Of a stretch of 64,000 nucleotides of DNA, positions 52,977 through 63,987 are shown piece after piece. Position 1 is the first letter of the stretch. Each line of letters starts with the position of its first letter. Source of the DNA: Rhodanobacter sp. B04 (GTDB lineage Bacteria > Pseudomonadota > Gammaproteobacteria > Xanthomonadales > Rhodanobacteraceae); assembly GCF_002001125.1 (NCBI RefSeq), contig NZ_MUNV01000005.1, positions 1 through 64,000 on the forward strand, written 5' to 3'. A program made the translations under genes and the position numbers. The notes under the pieces are model-generated. The model was not told the DNA's origin. It saw only the letters and a list, made by a program, of their open reading frames with translations, and did not search any database.

Positions 52977-53726
52977 TCAGTGCGATTTCCCGTCAAGCAG
53001 AGGGAGCTGCCTCTTTCGCTGCCCTGAATCAATCTCATGCGGAGCAGAGTTCGACATGCGCAGCAGATCAGGGAGTTCTTCCTGCTTAGCCCACGGCGAA
53101 TCAGCAGAATGAGGTGGCCTAATACAAGCTTTGGCCAAGGCAAATTCCGGTGAGCCTTGAGTCGGGCAGCTATACCCAAGCATCGAGGTCAGCTCGGGAG
53201 TCACGTCGGGAAATCGCAATACTTCTCCGCCGTGCTTGCTAACGAATGCCTCGGCATCCTGCCTGGAGGCAAACGATGCAAACGTTGGTCCCATCAAGCC
53301 ACTCAGTGGTTGCCAAGCCACGTAGTAGGCCTTACGCGCATCGACAAACGTATTGGCCTCGTTGGAGGGGTGCTGCCAATTGATTCGGGCGCTGTCTTGC
53401 ACCAGCAGATGCTGCAGCCTTGTCATGTTTTCCGGTTGCAGGATATAGGCAAAGAAATCACGGGTTGAGCCGAATTTCAGGGGGAACTTGTCACCCTGAA
53501 CATAGGCCTCCCCACGCGGCCCGGGGCCGGCCTCGATGTACATCCCACAGACCGCGCAGACATCGCCTTTATGGATGTCCACCGCGACCTGTGGTGCTGG
53601 CGCTTGCCTGCTCTCACAAGCAGCCAATGAAAGGACAACAAAGGCTACCAACAAGAACTCGAGGGCCCCGCCCTTCCCCTTGCAGCGCGGGCGCGACGTG
53701 TGCATTTTCATACAAGCACGCCTCAT
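52977..53726 (-). CDS. nosL: NosL-type copper lipoprotein
   Basis: A 249-residue outer or inner membrane lipoprotein. The signal peptide ends in the lipobox LAAC (about residue 38). The copper-binding region GDVCAVCGMYIEAGPGPRGE follows, then the NosL core through FASFASRQDAEAFVSKHGGE, and a C-terminal extension of about 70 residues with no motif. NosL delivers copper for nitrous oxide reductase. No nosZ is in this window. The ATG at 53726 is the first of three close starts. No FNR-like box was found upstream, unlike the degenerate copy. Confidence 0.88.
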   Translation of the reverse strand: MRRACMKMHTSRPRCKGKGGALEFLLVAFVVLSLAACESRQAPAPQVAVDIHKGDVCAVCGMYIEAGPGPRGEAYVQGDKFPLKFGSTRDFFAYILQPENMTRLQHLLVQDSARINWQHPSNEANTFVDARKAYYVAWQPLSGLMGPTFASFASRQDAEAFVSKHGGEVLRFPDVTPELTSMLGYSCPTQGSPEFALAKACIRPPHSADSPWAKQEELPDLLRMSNSAPHEIDSGQRKRQLPLLDGKSH

Positions 53727-53811
53727 AGGCGCGCTCCCTTGCTACGCCGCGAAGCACTATCTGCGGATAGTCTGTCTAACAAGCCTCAACGAGACAGAAC
53801 CACAAACAATA

Positions 53812-53884
53812 ACGGCTGGCATACCCAATGGCATACCAGCCGTCCTGTCTCACAGATAAGTTGTTTGAAATCAACAACTTATCT
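53812..53884. terminator. Two hairpins at the right end of the island
   Basis: ACGGCTGG (53812-53819) pairs with CCAGCCGT (53836-53843), and AGATAAGTTGTT (53854-53865) pairs with AACAACTTATCT (53873-53884). The second is 9 nt from the tRNA 3' end and may now end the tRNA-Ser transcript in place of the original terminator at 5492-5556. Confidence 0.6.
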
Positions 53885-53892
53885 CACTTCAT

Positions 53893-53906
53893 TGGCGGAG
53901 AGAGAG
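53893..53906 (-). repeat. Right attachment site within tRNA-Ser
   Basis: TGGCGGAGAGAGAG, the last 14 nt of the tRNA gene with CCA, identical to 5544-5557. Confidence 0.85.
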
Positions 53907-53985
53907 GGATTCGAACCCTCGATAAGGCTTTTGACCCTATACTCCCTTAGCAGGGGAGCCCCTTCGGCCACTCGGGCATCTCTCC
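53893..53985 (-). tRNA. tRNA-Ser (GCU)
   Basis: A 93-nt class II tRNA with encoded CCA. The acceptor stem pairs GGAGAGA with TCTCTCC, the anticodon loop is CTGCTAA (anticodon GCU), a long variable arm is present, and the T arm contains GGTTCGAATCC. It is intact despite serving as the integration target, because the island supplied an identical 3' end. Confidence 0.96.
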
Positions 53986-54062
53986 GGGGTTTGTTCCCGC
54001 ATTGCTGCGGAGCCGCGAAGGATACTGACCGGCGAGCTCCAGGTAAAGTACTTGCTGCGCAA

Positions 54063-54266
54063 TCAGTGCTCGGCAGAACCTTCCGGCGAACCGCCACCTT
54101 CGTTTTCGCCCTTGATCCGCTGATAGATTTCCTCGCGGTGGACGGCCACGTTCTTGGGCGCGTTGATGCCGATACGCACCTGATTGCCCTTCACGCCCAG
54201 AACGGTAACGGTCACCTCGTCGCCGATCATCAGGGTCTCACCGACCCTGCGGGTCAGAATCAACAT
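54063..54266 (-). CDS. csrA: Carbon storage regulator (RNA-binding)
   Basis: A 67-residue CsrA/RsmA protein: [20 protein letters not shown] at the start and [20 protein letters not shown] with the RNA-contacting Arg near residue 44. It binds GGA motifs in mRNA leaders and controls translation. It lies between alaS and tRNA-Ser as in many gammaproteobacteria, which marks this as the original chromosome context. The 267 bases between it and alaS hold no gene, presumably the csrA promoter. Confidence 0.97.
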   Translation of the reverse strand: MLILTRRVGETLMIGDEVTVTVLGVKGNQVRIGINAPKNVAVHREEIYQRIKGENEGGGSPEGSAEH

Positions 54267-54532
54267 GATTTCCTACTCCATTAATGCTGTTGGTCACAGG
54301 CCTGCAGATCGACGGCATCTCACCCCTGAGCCCATCCATCCGCAGTTCGACGATTGATCCGCCGAAGGCCCTACCGCCTTCCCGGCTCACAGCCAAAACA
54401 CTCCATAGCGTCCTGACTGGTGACGCTGCTCCAAGGCAACGTCAACACCGCACCGATACTAACTGAGCGCGATTATCGTGCGCAATCTACCTGAATCGTG
54501 CGAAATGGCAGGTTCAGGTTGCATCTCGGCAA

Positions 54533-57169
54533 CTATTGGCCTGCGACCCAATCCGGCAATGCCTGCAGGATGGCCGGCAACTGGGGTGTATCCGTTCCGC
54601 CGCCTTGCGCCATGTCAGGCCGGCCGCCGCCCTTGCCGTCGATCTGTGCGGCGACGTGTGCCACCACACTGCCGGCCTTGACCCTGCCAAGCGCCTTGCC
54701 ATGCACGCCGGCAATCAGCGAGACGCGACCTTCCGCCGCACCGGCCAACAGGATCACGCAGTCGCCGAGCTGCTGCTTGAGTTGATCCACGCTGTCGCGC
54801 AGCGACTTGGCGTCCAACCCTTCCAGGCGCGCGGCAACGACCTTGATGCCGCCGACATCCTGGGCGGAGCCGGCCAGGTCGGCGGTAGCCGAACCAGCGG
54901 CCTTGCTGCGCAGCGCATCCAGCTCACGCTCGAGTTTCTTCTGCTTGTCGAACAGCTGGCGCAGCTTCTCCACGGCATCGTCGCCGCTGCTGGAGAGCAA
55001 CTGCGACAGCTCGCCCAGGCGGCGCTCTTCCTCGGCCACGTAAGCCAGCGCACCGGTACCGGTGACTGCCTCGATGCGACGCACACCGGAGGCCACGCCA
55101 GCCTCGCTGACGATCTTGAACAGGCCGATGTCGCCGGTGCGGCCGACGTGGGTGCCGCCGCACAGCTCCGTGGAGAAATCGCCCATCTTCAGCACGCGCA
55201 CTTCGTCGCCGTACTTCTCGCCGAACAAAGCCATCGCGCCGAACTCGATCGCCTGGTCGTAGCCCATGTTGTGCACTTCGGCGGCCACATTGCGGCGCAC
55301 CTCGGCATTGACCATCTCCTCCACCCGGGCCAGCTCGTCATGGCTCATCGGCTTGAAGTGCGCGAAGTCGAAGCGCAGGCGCTCCGGCGCCACCAGCGAA
55401 CCCTTCTGGCTGACGTGGTCGCCCAGCACCTCGCGCAAGGCCGCGTGCAGCAGATGTGTCGCCGAATGGTTGAGCACGATCGCCTGGCGCCGGGCGGCAT
55501 CCACGCGGGCCTCGACCACATCGCCAGTGCGCAACGGTTGCGTCCCATGCCAGCGGCCGGCATGGCCGAAGAACACGCCGCCCATTTTCAACGTATCGCC
55601 GACATCGAAACGACCGGCAGCATGACGCAGCTCGCCGGTATCGCCGACCTGGCCGCCCGACTCGGCGTAGAACGGCGTGCGGTCCAGAATCAACAGACCT
55701 TCCTCGCCTTCGCCCAGCTGCTCTACCTGCTTGCCGCCACGCACGATGCCGAGCACCTTGCCGTCCTGGCCATGCAGCGCCTCGTAACCGAGGAAAACCG
55801 TGGGCTTGAGCTGGCTAGCCAGTTCGGCCGGCATCAGGCCCTTGGCTTCGAAGCGACCGGCGGCGCGGGCACGCTCGCGCTGCTCGTTCATGGCCTGCTC
55901 GAAACCGGCCATGTCCACCTCGAGGCCACGCTCGCGCGCGATATCGGCGGTGAGGTCGACCGGAAAGCCGTAGGTGTCGTACAAGCGGAACGCGTCGGCA
56001 CCCGGAATGGTCTTGCCGGACTTGGTTGCGACTTCATCGAACAGGCGCATGCCGTGCTCCAGCGTCTCGCCGAAGCGCTGTTCCTCGGTGCGCAGCGCAT
56101 CTTCCACGAACGCCTGCTTCGCCGGCAGCTCGGGATAAGCCTCGCCCATTTCCTCGACCAGCGGCTGCACCATCTTCCAGAAGAAGTCGCCGCGCACGCC
56201 GAGCATCCAGCCATGCCGCAGGGCGCGCCGGATGATCCGGCGCAACACATAGCCACGGCCTTCGTTGGACGGCAGCACGCCGTCGACGATCAGGAACGAG
56301 CAGGCACGGATGTGATCGGCGATCACGCGCAGCGACTTGTTGGCCAGATCCTTGGTGCCGGTGAGTTCGCCGGCCACGCCGATCAGGTGCGCGAACAGGT
56401 CGATCTCGTAGTTGGAATGCACGTGCTGCAACACGGCGGCCAGGCGCTCCAGGCCCATGCCGGTGTCCACGCACGGTGCCGGCAGCGGACTCAGCGTGCC
56501 GTCCGGCGCGCGGTCGAACTGCATGAACACCAGGTTCCAGATCTCGATATAGCGGTCGCCGTCCTCGTCGGGCGAACCCGGCGGCCCACCGGCGATCTCG
56601 GCACCATGGTCGAAGAAGATCTCGGTGCACGGGCCGCAGGGACCGGTGTCGGCCATCTGCCAGAAATTGTCCGAGGCGAACGGCGCACCCTTGTTGTCGC
56701 CGATGCGCACGATGCGCTCGGCCGGCACGCCGACTTCCTTGTTCCAGATGTCGAACGCTTCGTCGTCCGTGTGATAGACGGTGACCCACAGCTTCTCGGC
56801 AGGCAGCTTGAACACGCTCGTCAACAATTCCCATGCATACAGAATCGCGTCACGCTTGAAGTAGTCGCCGAACGACCAGTTGCCCAGCATCTCGAAGAAG
56901 GTGTGATGACGCGCCGTGTAACCCACGGCATCCAGGTCGTTGTGCTTGCCGCCGGCGCGCAGGCAGCGCTGCACGTCCGCTGCCCGGACGTATCCAGGTT
57001 TTTCGCTGCCGAGGAACACGTTCTTGAACTGCACCATGCCCGAGTTGGTGAACAACAGGGTCGGGTCGCTGGACGGCACCAGCGAGCTGGACGGCACGAT
57101 GGTGTGGTCCTTGGAACGGAAATAATCGAGGAAGGCAGAACGGATTTCGGCAGTTTTCATGCGAGTCAT
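54533..57169 (-). CDS. alaS: Alanyl-tRNA synthetase
   Basis: An 878-residue cytosolic enzyme that charges tRNA-Ala. The class II catalytic core (residues 1-460, with [15 protein letters not shown] and motif 3 [12 protein letters not shown]) is followed by the editing domain, with zinc ligands in HSATHLLHA and CGGTH, and the C-terminal DHHA1-like C-Ala domain. The frame stays open upstream of the start without similarity; ATGs at 57169 and 57160 are both plausible. Gene order with recX and csrA is the common one. Confidence 0.97.
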   Translation of the reverse strand: MTRMKTAEIRSAFLDYFRSKDHTIVPSSSLVPSSDPTLLFTNSGMVQFKNVFLGSEKPGYVRAADVQRCLRAGGKHNDLDAVGYTARHHTFFEMLGNWSFGDYFKRDAILYAWELLTSVFKLPAEKLWVTVYHTDDEAFDIWNKEVGVPAERIVRIGDNKGAPFASDNFWQMADTGPCGPCTEIFFDHGAEIAGGPPGSPDEDGDRYIEIWNLVFMQFDRAPDGTLSPLPAPCVDTGMGLERLAAVLQHVHSNYEIDLFAHLIGVAGELTGTKDLANKSLRVIADHIRACSFLIVDGVLPSNEGRGYVLRRIIRRALRHGWMLGVRGDFFWKMVQPLVEEMGEAYPELPAKQAFVEDALRTEEQRFGETLEHGMRLFDEVATKSGKTIPGADAFRLYDTYGFPVDLTADIARERGLEVDMAGFEQAMNEQRERARAAGRFEAKGLMPAELASQLKPTVFLGYEALHGQDGKVLGIVRGGKQVEQLGEGEEGLLILDRTPFYAESGGQVGDTGELRHAAGRFDVGDTLKMGGVFFGHAGRWHGTQPLRTGDVVEARVDAARRQAIVLNHSATHLLHAALREVLGDHVSQKGSLVAPERLRFDFAHFKPMSHDELARVEEMVNAEVRRNVAAEVHNMGYDQAIEFGAMALFGEKYGDEVRVLKMGDFSTELCGGTHVGRTGDIGLFKIVSEAGVASGVRRIEAVTGTGALAYVAEEERRLGELSQLLSSSGDDAVEKLRQLFDKQKKLERELDALRSKAAGSATADLAGSAQDVGGIKVVAARLEGLDAKSLRDSVDQLKQQLGDCVILLAGAAEGRVSLIAGVHGKALGRVKAGSVVAHVAAQIDGKGGGRPDMAQGGGTDTPQLPAILQALPDWVAGQ

Positions 57170-57220
57170 GGCGGCAAACGGTAGAAGGCCACGCCATGGC
57201 CGCACCGCCGCGTTCAGTCC

Positions 57221-57244
57221 ATCCATCCTCCGCGGAGGATGGAT
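57221..57244. repeat. 24-bp perfect palindrome between recX and alaS
   Basis: ATCCATCCTCCG is followed directly by its reverse complement, ending 2 nt from the recX stop. It could fold into a hairpin in recX mRNA or bind a dimeric protein. No U-run follows, so termination is uncertain. Confidence 0.5.
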
Positions 57245-57245
57245 T

Positions 57246-57746
57246 TCAGGAGATATCGTCGGTAGCGTCGTCCACGTCGGCGTGGGTAACACGCCGTACT
57301 GTGGCGGCCGGAAAGCCGCGGCGCAAGAGGAATTGCGCCCGACGGGTGCGTTCGACGGGGTCCGTCGTGCCCGCACCGCCGTAGCGACGCCGCAGCTGGG
57401 TGGCGGCCGAAGCGTCCCAGTCGACCTCGGCCGCGTCGAGCAACTCGCGGATCCGGGCATCGGCCAGTCCATGGCTTTTCAGCTCCACGCGCAGGCGCAT
57501 CGGGCCGTAACCCTGCGCAATCCGGTTGCGCAGCAGCACCTCGGCGAAACGGTCGTCGTCCTGGTACTTCTGCTCGCCTAGCCGGTCCAGCGCGGCGCCG
57601 GTTTCCTCGCCCTCATAGCCACCCTGGCGGAGTTTGGTCTTCAGCTCGCGCCGCGAATGCTCGCGACGGGCCAGCAAGCCAAGCGCCTTGTCGTAGGCGC
57701 TGCGCTTCGGCCTGGCCTGATCTTCCTTGGCGGGAGGACGTTTCAT
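57246..57746 (-). CDS. recX: Regulatory protein RecX
   Basis: A 166-residue helical protein. [19 protein letters not shown] and [34 protein letters not shown] are RecX motifs in order. It binds RecA filaments and limits their activity. It follows recA on the same strand. The ATG at 57746 was chosen because relatives start close to MKR-P; upstream ATGs in frame lie in the recA-recX spacer. Confidence 0.93.
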   Translation of the reverse strand: MKRPPAKEDQARPKRSAYDKALGLLARREHSRRELKTKLRQGGYEGEETGAALDRLGEQKYQDDDRFAEVLLRNRIAQGYGPMRLRVELKSHGLADARIRELLDAAEVDWDASAATQLRRRYGGAGTTDPVERTRRAQFLLRRGFPAATVRRVTHADVDDATDDIS

Positions 57747-57817
57747 GGCCACGCAAACGCGCATGGCCCGGACAAGCCGGGCCATGCATTGCTCTGGAGG
57801 CAACTAAGCGTCACGCC

Positions 57818-58852
<1,035 letters not shown>

Positions 58853-58989
58853 CGTCTTGTATTCCGGTTGGGCTGTGAATGGGATGCATGATGCCCGGAT
58901 CGAGTCTCACGGGCTGGGATCGAGGGCGATCGGCTGCAAGGCGGCCAGTATCCCACACCGGTCAAGTCGGTCTGGCGGCAGCTTGCGCC

Positions 58990-59499
58990 TCACTCGGTCA
59001 GGGTTTTCCGCAAGCCGATGAGCGCCGCGGCCACCGTCTGCCGCCGCACGGCCTCGCGATCGCCCGGAAAGTGGAACATCCGTGCGTGCCCGTAACCGCC
59101 GCGACGCTTCCAGCCGATCCACACCGTACCGACCGGCTTGTCCGGCGTGCCTCCCGATGGCCCGGCAATGCCGGTCACCGCCACCGCCACACCGGCGCCA
59201 AAGCGCGCCAGCGCACCGGAGACCATCTCCAGTACCGTTTCCTCGCTGACCGCACCGGTGTGTTCGAGCGTGCGTGGATTGACCCCGAGCAAGGCTTCCT
59301 TGGCTTCGTAGCTGTAGGTCACCACACCGGCGTCGAACCAGGCCGAACTGCCCGGCAGGTCGGTCAGCGTCTTGGCCAGCCAGCCGCCCGTGCAGGATTC
59401 GGCCGTGACCAGCATCAACCGGCACCGTTGCACTTCGGTCGCGACCTCGGCGGCCAGCGCCAGCAACTCGGCATCGGTAGGAACAGACGACAACTCCAT
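58990..59499 (-). CDS. pncC: Nicotinamide-nucleotide amidase (CinA C-terminal domain)
   Basis: A 169-residue protein consisting only of the CinA C-terminal domain: [21 protein letters not shown] carries the catalytic Ser, and [20 protein letters not shown] is the second signature. It deamidates nicotinamide mononucleotide to nicotinate mononucleotide for NAD recycling. It lies upstream of recA and divergent from mutS, the usual proteobacterial order. Confidence 0.94.
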   Translation of the reverse strand: MELSSVPTDAELLALAAEVATEVQRCRLMLVTAESCTGGWLAKTLTDLPGSSAWFDAGVVTYSYEAKEALLGVNPRTLEHTGAVSEETVLEMVSGALARFGAGVAVAVTGIAGPSGGTPDKPVGTVWIGWKRRGGYGHARMFHFPGDREAVRRQTVAAALIGLRKTLTE

Positions 59500-59588
59500 G
59501 CGAGACTCCCGGACTTGAATGCACCTTGCGCCATGCGCAAGTGCACCGTTCTACCCGTTCCACGCGACCACGCCAAGACTTGCATTGC

Positions 59589-62165
59589 ATGAGCCACGAC
59601 GATCTCACCAAGCACACCCCGTTCATGCGCCAGTACCTCTCGGCCAAGGCCGAGCACCCGGAGGTGTTGCTGTTCTTCCGCATGGGCGACTTCTACGAAT
59701 TGTTCTACGACGATGCACGCAAGGCGGCACGGCTGCTCGACATCACGCTGACCCAGCGCGGCCAGTCGGGTGGAGCACCGATTCCGATGGCTGGCGTGCC
59801 ATACCACGCGGCGGAGAATTATCTGGCGCGGCTGGTGCGCCTGGGCGAGTCGGTGGCGATCTGCGAGCAGATGGGCGACCCGGCGCTGGCCAAGGGCATC
59901 GTCGAACGCAAGGTGGTGCGCATCGTCACGCCCGGCACGGTGACCGATGCGGCACTGCTGGAAGAACGTCGCGACAACCTGTTGCTGGCGATCGCGGCGG
60001 GGTCGAATGGCACGTACGGCCTCGCCTGGGTCGACCTGTCCAGCGGCCGTTTCCTGCTCAGCGAAGTACCCCACGCCGAAGCGCTGGCCGCCGAACTGGC
60101 GCGGCTGCAGCCGGCCGAGACCCTGGTCGACGAAAGCGTCGCGTGGCCGAAGCTGGTCGGCACGCTGCCCGGCCTGCGCAAGCGGCCGCCGTGGCACTTC
60201 GACACCGACGCAGCGAAGCGCGAGCTCAATCGCTTCTTCGGCACCCGCGACCTCGGCGGCTTCGGCGTGGACAACCTGCCGTTGGCCACCGCCGCGGCCG
60301 GCTGCCTGCTCGGCTATGTCGAGGAAACCCAGAAGAGCGCGCTGCCGCACCTCACCGGCATGGCGGTGGAAAGCGCCGGCGAGACGGTCGCACTGGACGC
60401 GGCCACCCGTCGCAATCTGGAACTGGACACGCATCCCAGCGGCCGCACCGAACACACCCTGCTCGGCGTGCTCGACGAGACGGTGACGCCGATGGGCACG
60501 CGCCTACTGCGCCGCTGGCTGAATCGGCCGCTGCGCTCGCGCGACCTGCTGCGCCAACGCCATCAGGCGATCGGCATGCTGATCGACAGCCGTCGCTACG
60601 AACCGCTGCGCGAACAGCTGCGCGGCATCGGTGACCTGGAACGCATCCTCGCTCGCGTGGCGCTGCGCTCGGCGCGGCCGCGCGACCTGTCCACCCTGCG
60701 CGACGGCCTCGCCGCCGCGCCGGTGTTGCGCGAACAGATCGCCGCGCTGGACAGCCCCCTACTGCATGCCCTGGTCGAACGCATCGGCGATCACGCCGAC
60801 AGTGCCGCCCTGCTCGCCCGCGCCATCGTGGCGCAGCCGCCAGTCCTGCAGCGCGATGGCGGCGTGGTCGCCGACGGTTACGACGCCGAACTCGACGAGT
60901 TGCGCCGGCTGTCGACCCACGCCGATCAATACCTGGTCGAGCTGGAGGAGCGCGAGAAGGCCGCCAGCGGCATCAGCACGCTGAAGGTCGGCTACAACCG
61001 CGTGCACGGCTATTACATCGAGATCACCAAGGCACAGTCGGACAAGGCGCCCACGCACTACACGCGCCGGCAGACCACCAAGAACGCCGAACGCTACATC
61101 ACCGAGGAGCTGAAGTCGTTCGAGGACAAGGTGCTGTCGGCGAAGGAGCGCTCGCTGATGCGCGAGCGCGCGCTGTACGAAGCGCTGCTCGACACACTCA
61201 CCGGGAAACTCGAACCGCTGAAAGCCGCCGCCGCCGCGATGGCCGAACTCGACGTGCTCGCCACCCTGGCCGAGCGTGCCGAAGCGCTGGACTGGACTGC
61301 ACCGGAACTCACCGACGAACCCGGCATCGCGATCGAGCGCGGCCGTCACCCGGTGGTGGAAAAGGTGCGTGACGAACCGTTCGAGCCGAACGACCTCGCG
61401 CTCGATGACGGCCGCCGCATGCTGGTGATCACCGGCCCCAACATGGGCGGCAAATCCACCTACATGCGGCAAAACGCACTGATCGTGCTGCTGGCGCATA
61501 TCGGCAGCTACGTACCCGCATCACGCGCAGTAATCGGCCCGATCGACCGCATCTTCACCCGCATCGGCGCCGGCGATGACCTGTCACGGGGCCAGTCCAC
61601 CTTCATGGTGGAGATGAGCGAGACGGCGAACATCCTGCACAACGCCACCGAACACAGCATGGTGCTGATGGACGAAGTCGGCCGCGGCACCAGCACCTAC
61701 GACGGCCTTTCGCTGGCGCGCGCCGCCGCCGTACACCTGGCGCGCAACAGCCGCGCCTATACCTTGTTCGCCACGCACTACTTCGAGCTGACCGAACTGG
61801 CCGGCGAATACCCGACCATCGCGAACGTACATCTCGACGCCGTCGAATACGGCGAGCAACTGGTGTTCATGCACGCGGTGAAGGACGGTCCGGCCAACCG
61901 CAGTTTCGGCCTGCAGGTCGCCGCGCTCGCCGGCTTGCCGAAATCGGTGATCGCCGATGCGAAGCGCACGCTGGGCGAACTGGAGCGCGGCATGCACCAG
62001 CATGCCTCGGCGGCGAAACCCGTGACCGGGAATTCGCCGCAACTGGGGCTGTTCGCAGCGGCGGCCCCTTCTGCCGTGGAACGGGCACTGGAGGCGGTCG
62101 ATCCGGATGCGCTGACCCCCCGCGAAGCGCTGGAGGCGCTCTACCGGCTCAAGGCGCTGGCCTGA
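59589..62165 (+). CDS. mutS: DNA mismatch repair protein MutS
   Basis: An 858-residue ATPase that recognises mismatches. The mismatch-reading Phe-x-Glu lies in [15 protein letters not shown] near residue 36. The C-terminal ATPase has Walker [14 protein letters not shown] (about residue 617), the [12 protein letters not shown] loop, Walker [17 protein letters not shown] and the [11 protein letters not shown]is. The ATG at 59589 matches the family start ([17 protein letters not shown]). Complete and intact. Confidence 0.98.
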   Translation: MSHDDLTKHTPFMRQYLSAKAEHPEVLLFFRMGDFYELFYDDARKAARLLDITLTQRGQSGGAPIPMAGVPYHAAENYLARLVRLGESVAICEQMGDPALAKGIVERKVVRIVTPGTVTDAALLEERRDNLLLAIAAGSNGTYGLAWVDLSSGRFLLSEVPHAEALAAELARLQPAETLVDESVAWPKLVGTLPGLRKRPPWHFDTDAAKRELNRFFGTRDLGGFGVDNLPLATAAAGCLLGYVEETQKSALPHLTGMAVESAGETVALDAATRRNLELDTHPSGRTEHTLLGVLDETVTPMGTRLLRRWLNRPLRSRDLLRQRHQAIGMLIDSRRYEPLREQLRGIGDLERILARVALRSARPRDLSTLRDGLAAAPVLREQIAALDSPLLHALVERIGDHADSAALLARAIVAQPPVLQRDGGVVADGYDAELDELRRLSTHADQYLVELEEREKAASGISTLKVGYNRVHGYYIEITKAQSDKAPTHYTRRQTTKNAERYITEELKSFEDKVLSAKERSLMRERALYEALLDTLTGKLEPLKAAAAAMAELDVLATLAERAEALDWTAPELTDEPGIAIERGRHPVVEKVRDEPFEPNDLALDDGRRMLVITGPNMGGKSTYMRQNALIVLLAHIGSYVPASRAVIGPIDRIFTRIGAGDDLSRGQSTFMVEMSETANILHNATEHSMVLMDEVGRGTSTYDGLSLARAAAVHLARNSRAYTLFATHYFELTELAGEYPTIANVHLDAVEYGEQLVFMHAVKDGPANRSFGLQVAALAGLPKSVIADAKRTLGELERGMHQHASAAKPVTGNSPQLGLFAAAAPSAVERALEAVDPDALTPREALEALYRLKALA

Positions 62166-62230
62166 AAGCGGGCGCGGCAGCGGATAACTGATCCGCGCCA
62201 CCGCACCCGGCCACCGACGCCCGCCGGAGT

Positions 62231-63415
62231 TCAGGCCGCGGCGCTGAGCCGGGCCGCGTCCAGGGCCTGACGGAGATCGTCCCACACGTCCTCGACATGC
62301 TCGATGCCGACCGACAGCCGCAGCAAGCCCGGCGTGATGCCGTGCTGCGCCTGCGTGGCCGCATCCACCACGCGGTGGGTCAGCCCGGCCGGATGCTGGA
62401 TCAAGGTGTCGACCGAACCCAGGCTCACCGCCGGCGTGGCCAGTTTCACGGCCGCCATGACCCTCGCCGCCGCGGCATGGCCGCCGCGCATCTCGAACGC
62501 CATCAGGCTGCCCGGTCCACGCATCTGCGTACCCACCAGGTGGGCCTGGGTCACCGTACCTAGGCCGGGATAGCTGACCTTCGCCACCATCGCGTGCGCA
62601 GCCAGCCGTTCGGCCAGGATCTGCGCGTTCTGCTGCGCCTTCAGCACGCGCAGCGACAGCGTCGGCAAGCCACGATGCAGCATATAGGCGCCGAGCGGGT
62701 GCAGCAGGCCGCCGGTGGCCGCGCGCACCTGGCGCAGAGCCACCGCCCAGTCGGCATTGCAGGCCACCACCCCGGCAATCACATCGCCGTGACCACCGAG
62801 AAACTTGGTCGCACTGTGCAGCACCAGGGTCGCCCCGAGCGCCACCGGCTGTTGCAGCACGGGTGTGGCGAAAGTGGAATCCACCAGCACCGGTACCGCA
62901 TCGGCCGCCTTCACCACTGCGGCGATGTCGATCAGATCCAGCGTCGGATTGGCCGGCGTCTCGATGATCACCAGCGCCGTGTCGACATCGATCGCTGCAG
63001 CCACCTCCTCCGGCCGAACCCAGCGCGTGCGAATGCCGAGCAGGCCCGAGTTCAACAGATGATCGGTGGTGCCGTAGAGCGGGCGCACCGCAAGCACATG
63101 CTGGCCGCGCTGGCCAGCGGCCAGCAGGCAGGCCGACATGGCGGCCATGCCCGAACCAAACGCCACCGCGTCGGTGGTGCCCTCCAACTGCGCCAGCGCG
63201 TTTTCAAAACGCGCCACGGTGGGATTGTGCAATCGCGCATAGATCGGGTTGGCCGCCGTGGCCGCGCCGCCGACCAGCGCGTCGAAGCTCGCCGTGCCGT
63301 CGCCGAGGTCGCGCACCGGATAAGTGGTGGACAGATCCAGCGGCGGCGCATGCACGCCCAACTCGGAAAAGGCTTCGCGGCCGGCGTGGACACCGAGCGT
63401 TTCAGGATGCGCCAT
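62231..63415 (-). CDS. Cys/Met metabolism PLP enzyme (cystathionine gamma-synthase/methionine gamma-lyase type)
   Basis: A 394-residue fold type I enzyme. The PLP Lys is in HSATKFLGGHGDV (about residue 204), YARLHNPTVARFE gives the Tyr/Arg that bind the phosphate of the neighbouring subunit, and DSTFATPVLQQP precedes them as in the family. Members interconvert cystathionine, homocysteine, methionine and related compounds; sequence alone does not separate gamma-synthase, gamma-lyase and methionine gamma-lyase. It is divergent from an Lrp-type regulator gene, which probably controls it, as in amino acid catabolic pairs. Confidence 0.88.
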   Translation of the reverse strand: MAHPETLGVHAGREAFSELGVHAPPLDLSTTYPVRDLGDGTASFDALVGGAATAANPIYARLHNPTVARFENALAQLEGTTDAVAFGSGMAAMSACLLAAGQRGQHVLAVRPLYGTTDHLLNSGLLGIRTRWVRPEEVAAAIDVDTALVIIETPANPTLDLIDIAAVVKAADAVPVLVDSTFATPVLQQPVALGATLVLHSATKFLGGHGDVIAGVVACNADWAVALRQVRAATGGLLHPLGAYMLHRGLPTLSLRVLKAQQNAQILAERLAAHAMVAKVSYPGLGTVTQAHLVGTQMRGPGSLMAFEMRGGHAAAARVMAAVKLATPAVSLGSVDTLIQHPAGLTHRVVDAATQAQHGITPGLLRLSVGIEHVEDVWDDLRQALDAARLSAAA

Positions 63416-63510
63416 GATTCCAGTCTCATTCGATAGAATGATCTGATACTAGAATCAACCTATGCACTTAAAACCATCCACCGAATCTTATTTCGCCGTG
63501 AGCCACTTTC

Positions 63511-63987
63511 ATGCATCTCGACCGAATTGACTTCGCGATACTGCGCGAGTTGCGAAAGAACGCGCGACTGCCGAACAAGAACCTGGCCGAACGCGTCGGC
63601 GTGGCACCGTCGACTGCACTGGAACGGGTACGCCGGCTGCGCGAGCATGGCGCCATCACCGGCTACCACGCGGAGGTCGCGCCGGCGGCGGTCGGCATCG
63701 GCCTGCAGGCGATGATCAGCGTGCGGCTGGCGCGGCATTCGCGCGAGGATCTGGACGCTTTCCACGCCTACCTGCTGACCATGCGCGAGGTGCTGGCGTT
63801 CTATCACGTCGCCGGCGCCAACGATTACCTGCTGCATGTGGCGGTAGCCGACAGCGACCACCTGCGCGACTTCGCACTGGACGCATTCACCACGCGCCGG
63901 GAAGTGGCGCATATCGAGACCAGCCTGATCTTCACCTTTCGCCGCAATCCCGACATGCCGATCTACCGGGCGCAGGACGATCAGTGA
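63511..63987 (+). CDS. Lrp/AsnC-family transcription regulator
   Basis: A 158-residue regulator. The N-terminal helix-turn-helix (LDRIDFAILRELRKNARLPNK to VAPSTALERVRRLREHGAI) is followed by the RAM/AsnC ligand domain (EVLAFYHVAGANDYLLHVAV). It should bind an amino acid and regulate its divergent neighbour. The 95-bp spacer contains an A/T-rich imperfect palindrome (ATTCGATAGAAT region near 63428-63441), a plausible operator. Confidence 0.93.
   Translation: MHLDRIDFAILRELRKNARLPNKNLAERVGVAPSTALERVRRLREHGAITGYHAEVAPAAVGIGLQAMISVRLARHSREDLDAFHAYLLTMREVLAFYHVAGANDYLLHVAVADSDHLRDFALDAFTTRREVAHIETSLIFTFRRNPDMPIYRAQDDQ

Larger units (their letters stand above)
5558..53892. mobile_element. 48.3-kb denitrification/anaerobiosis genomic island in tRNA-Ser
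   Basis: The segment between the two 14-bp tRNA-Ser repeats. Its left end carries a P4-type integrase 146 bp from the repeat and its right end abuts the intact tRNA. The content (cbb3 oxidase, nirK, norB, nosL, tat, hemN, ubiTUV, nadAB, fabAB) is functionally coherent and unlike the housekeeping flanks. Island genes appear to use more A/T in third positions than the flanks, judged by eye. No conjugation, relaxase, replication or phage structural genes are seen, so it is an integrative island without visible self-transfer functions. Confidence 0.85.

Noticed and set aside
5558..53892. Prophage or conjugative element as the nature of the island
   Set aside because: No capsid, terminase, relaxase, type IV secretion or replication genes are present; only the integrase and one IS element are mobile functions.
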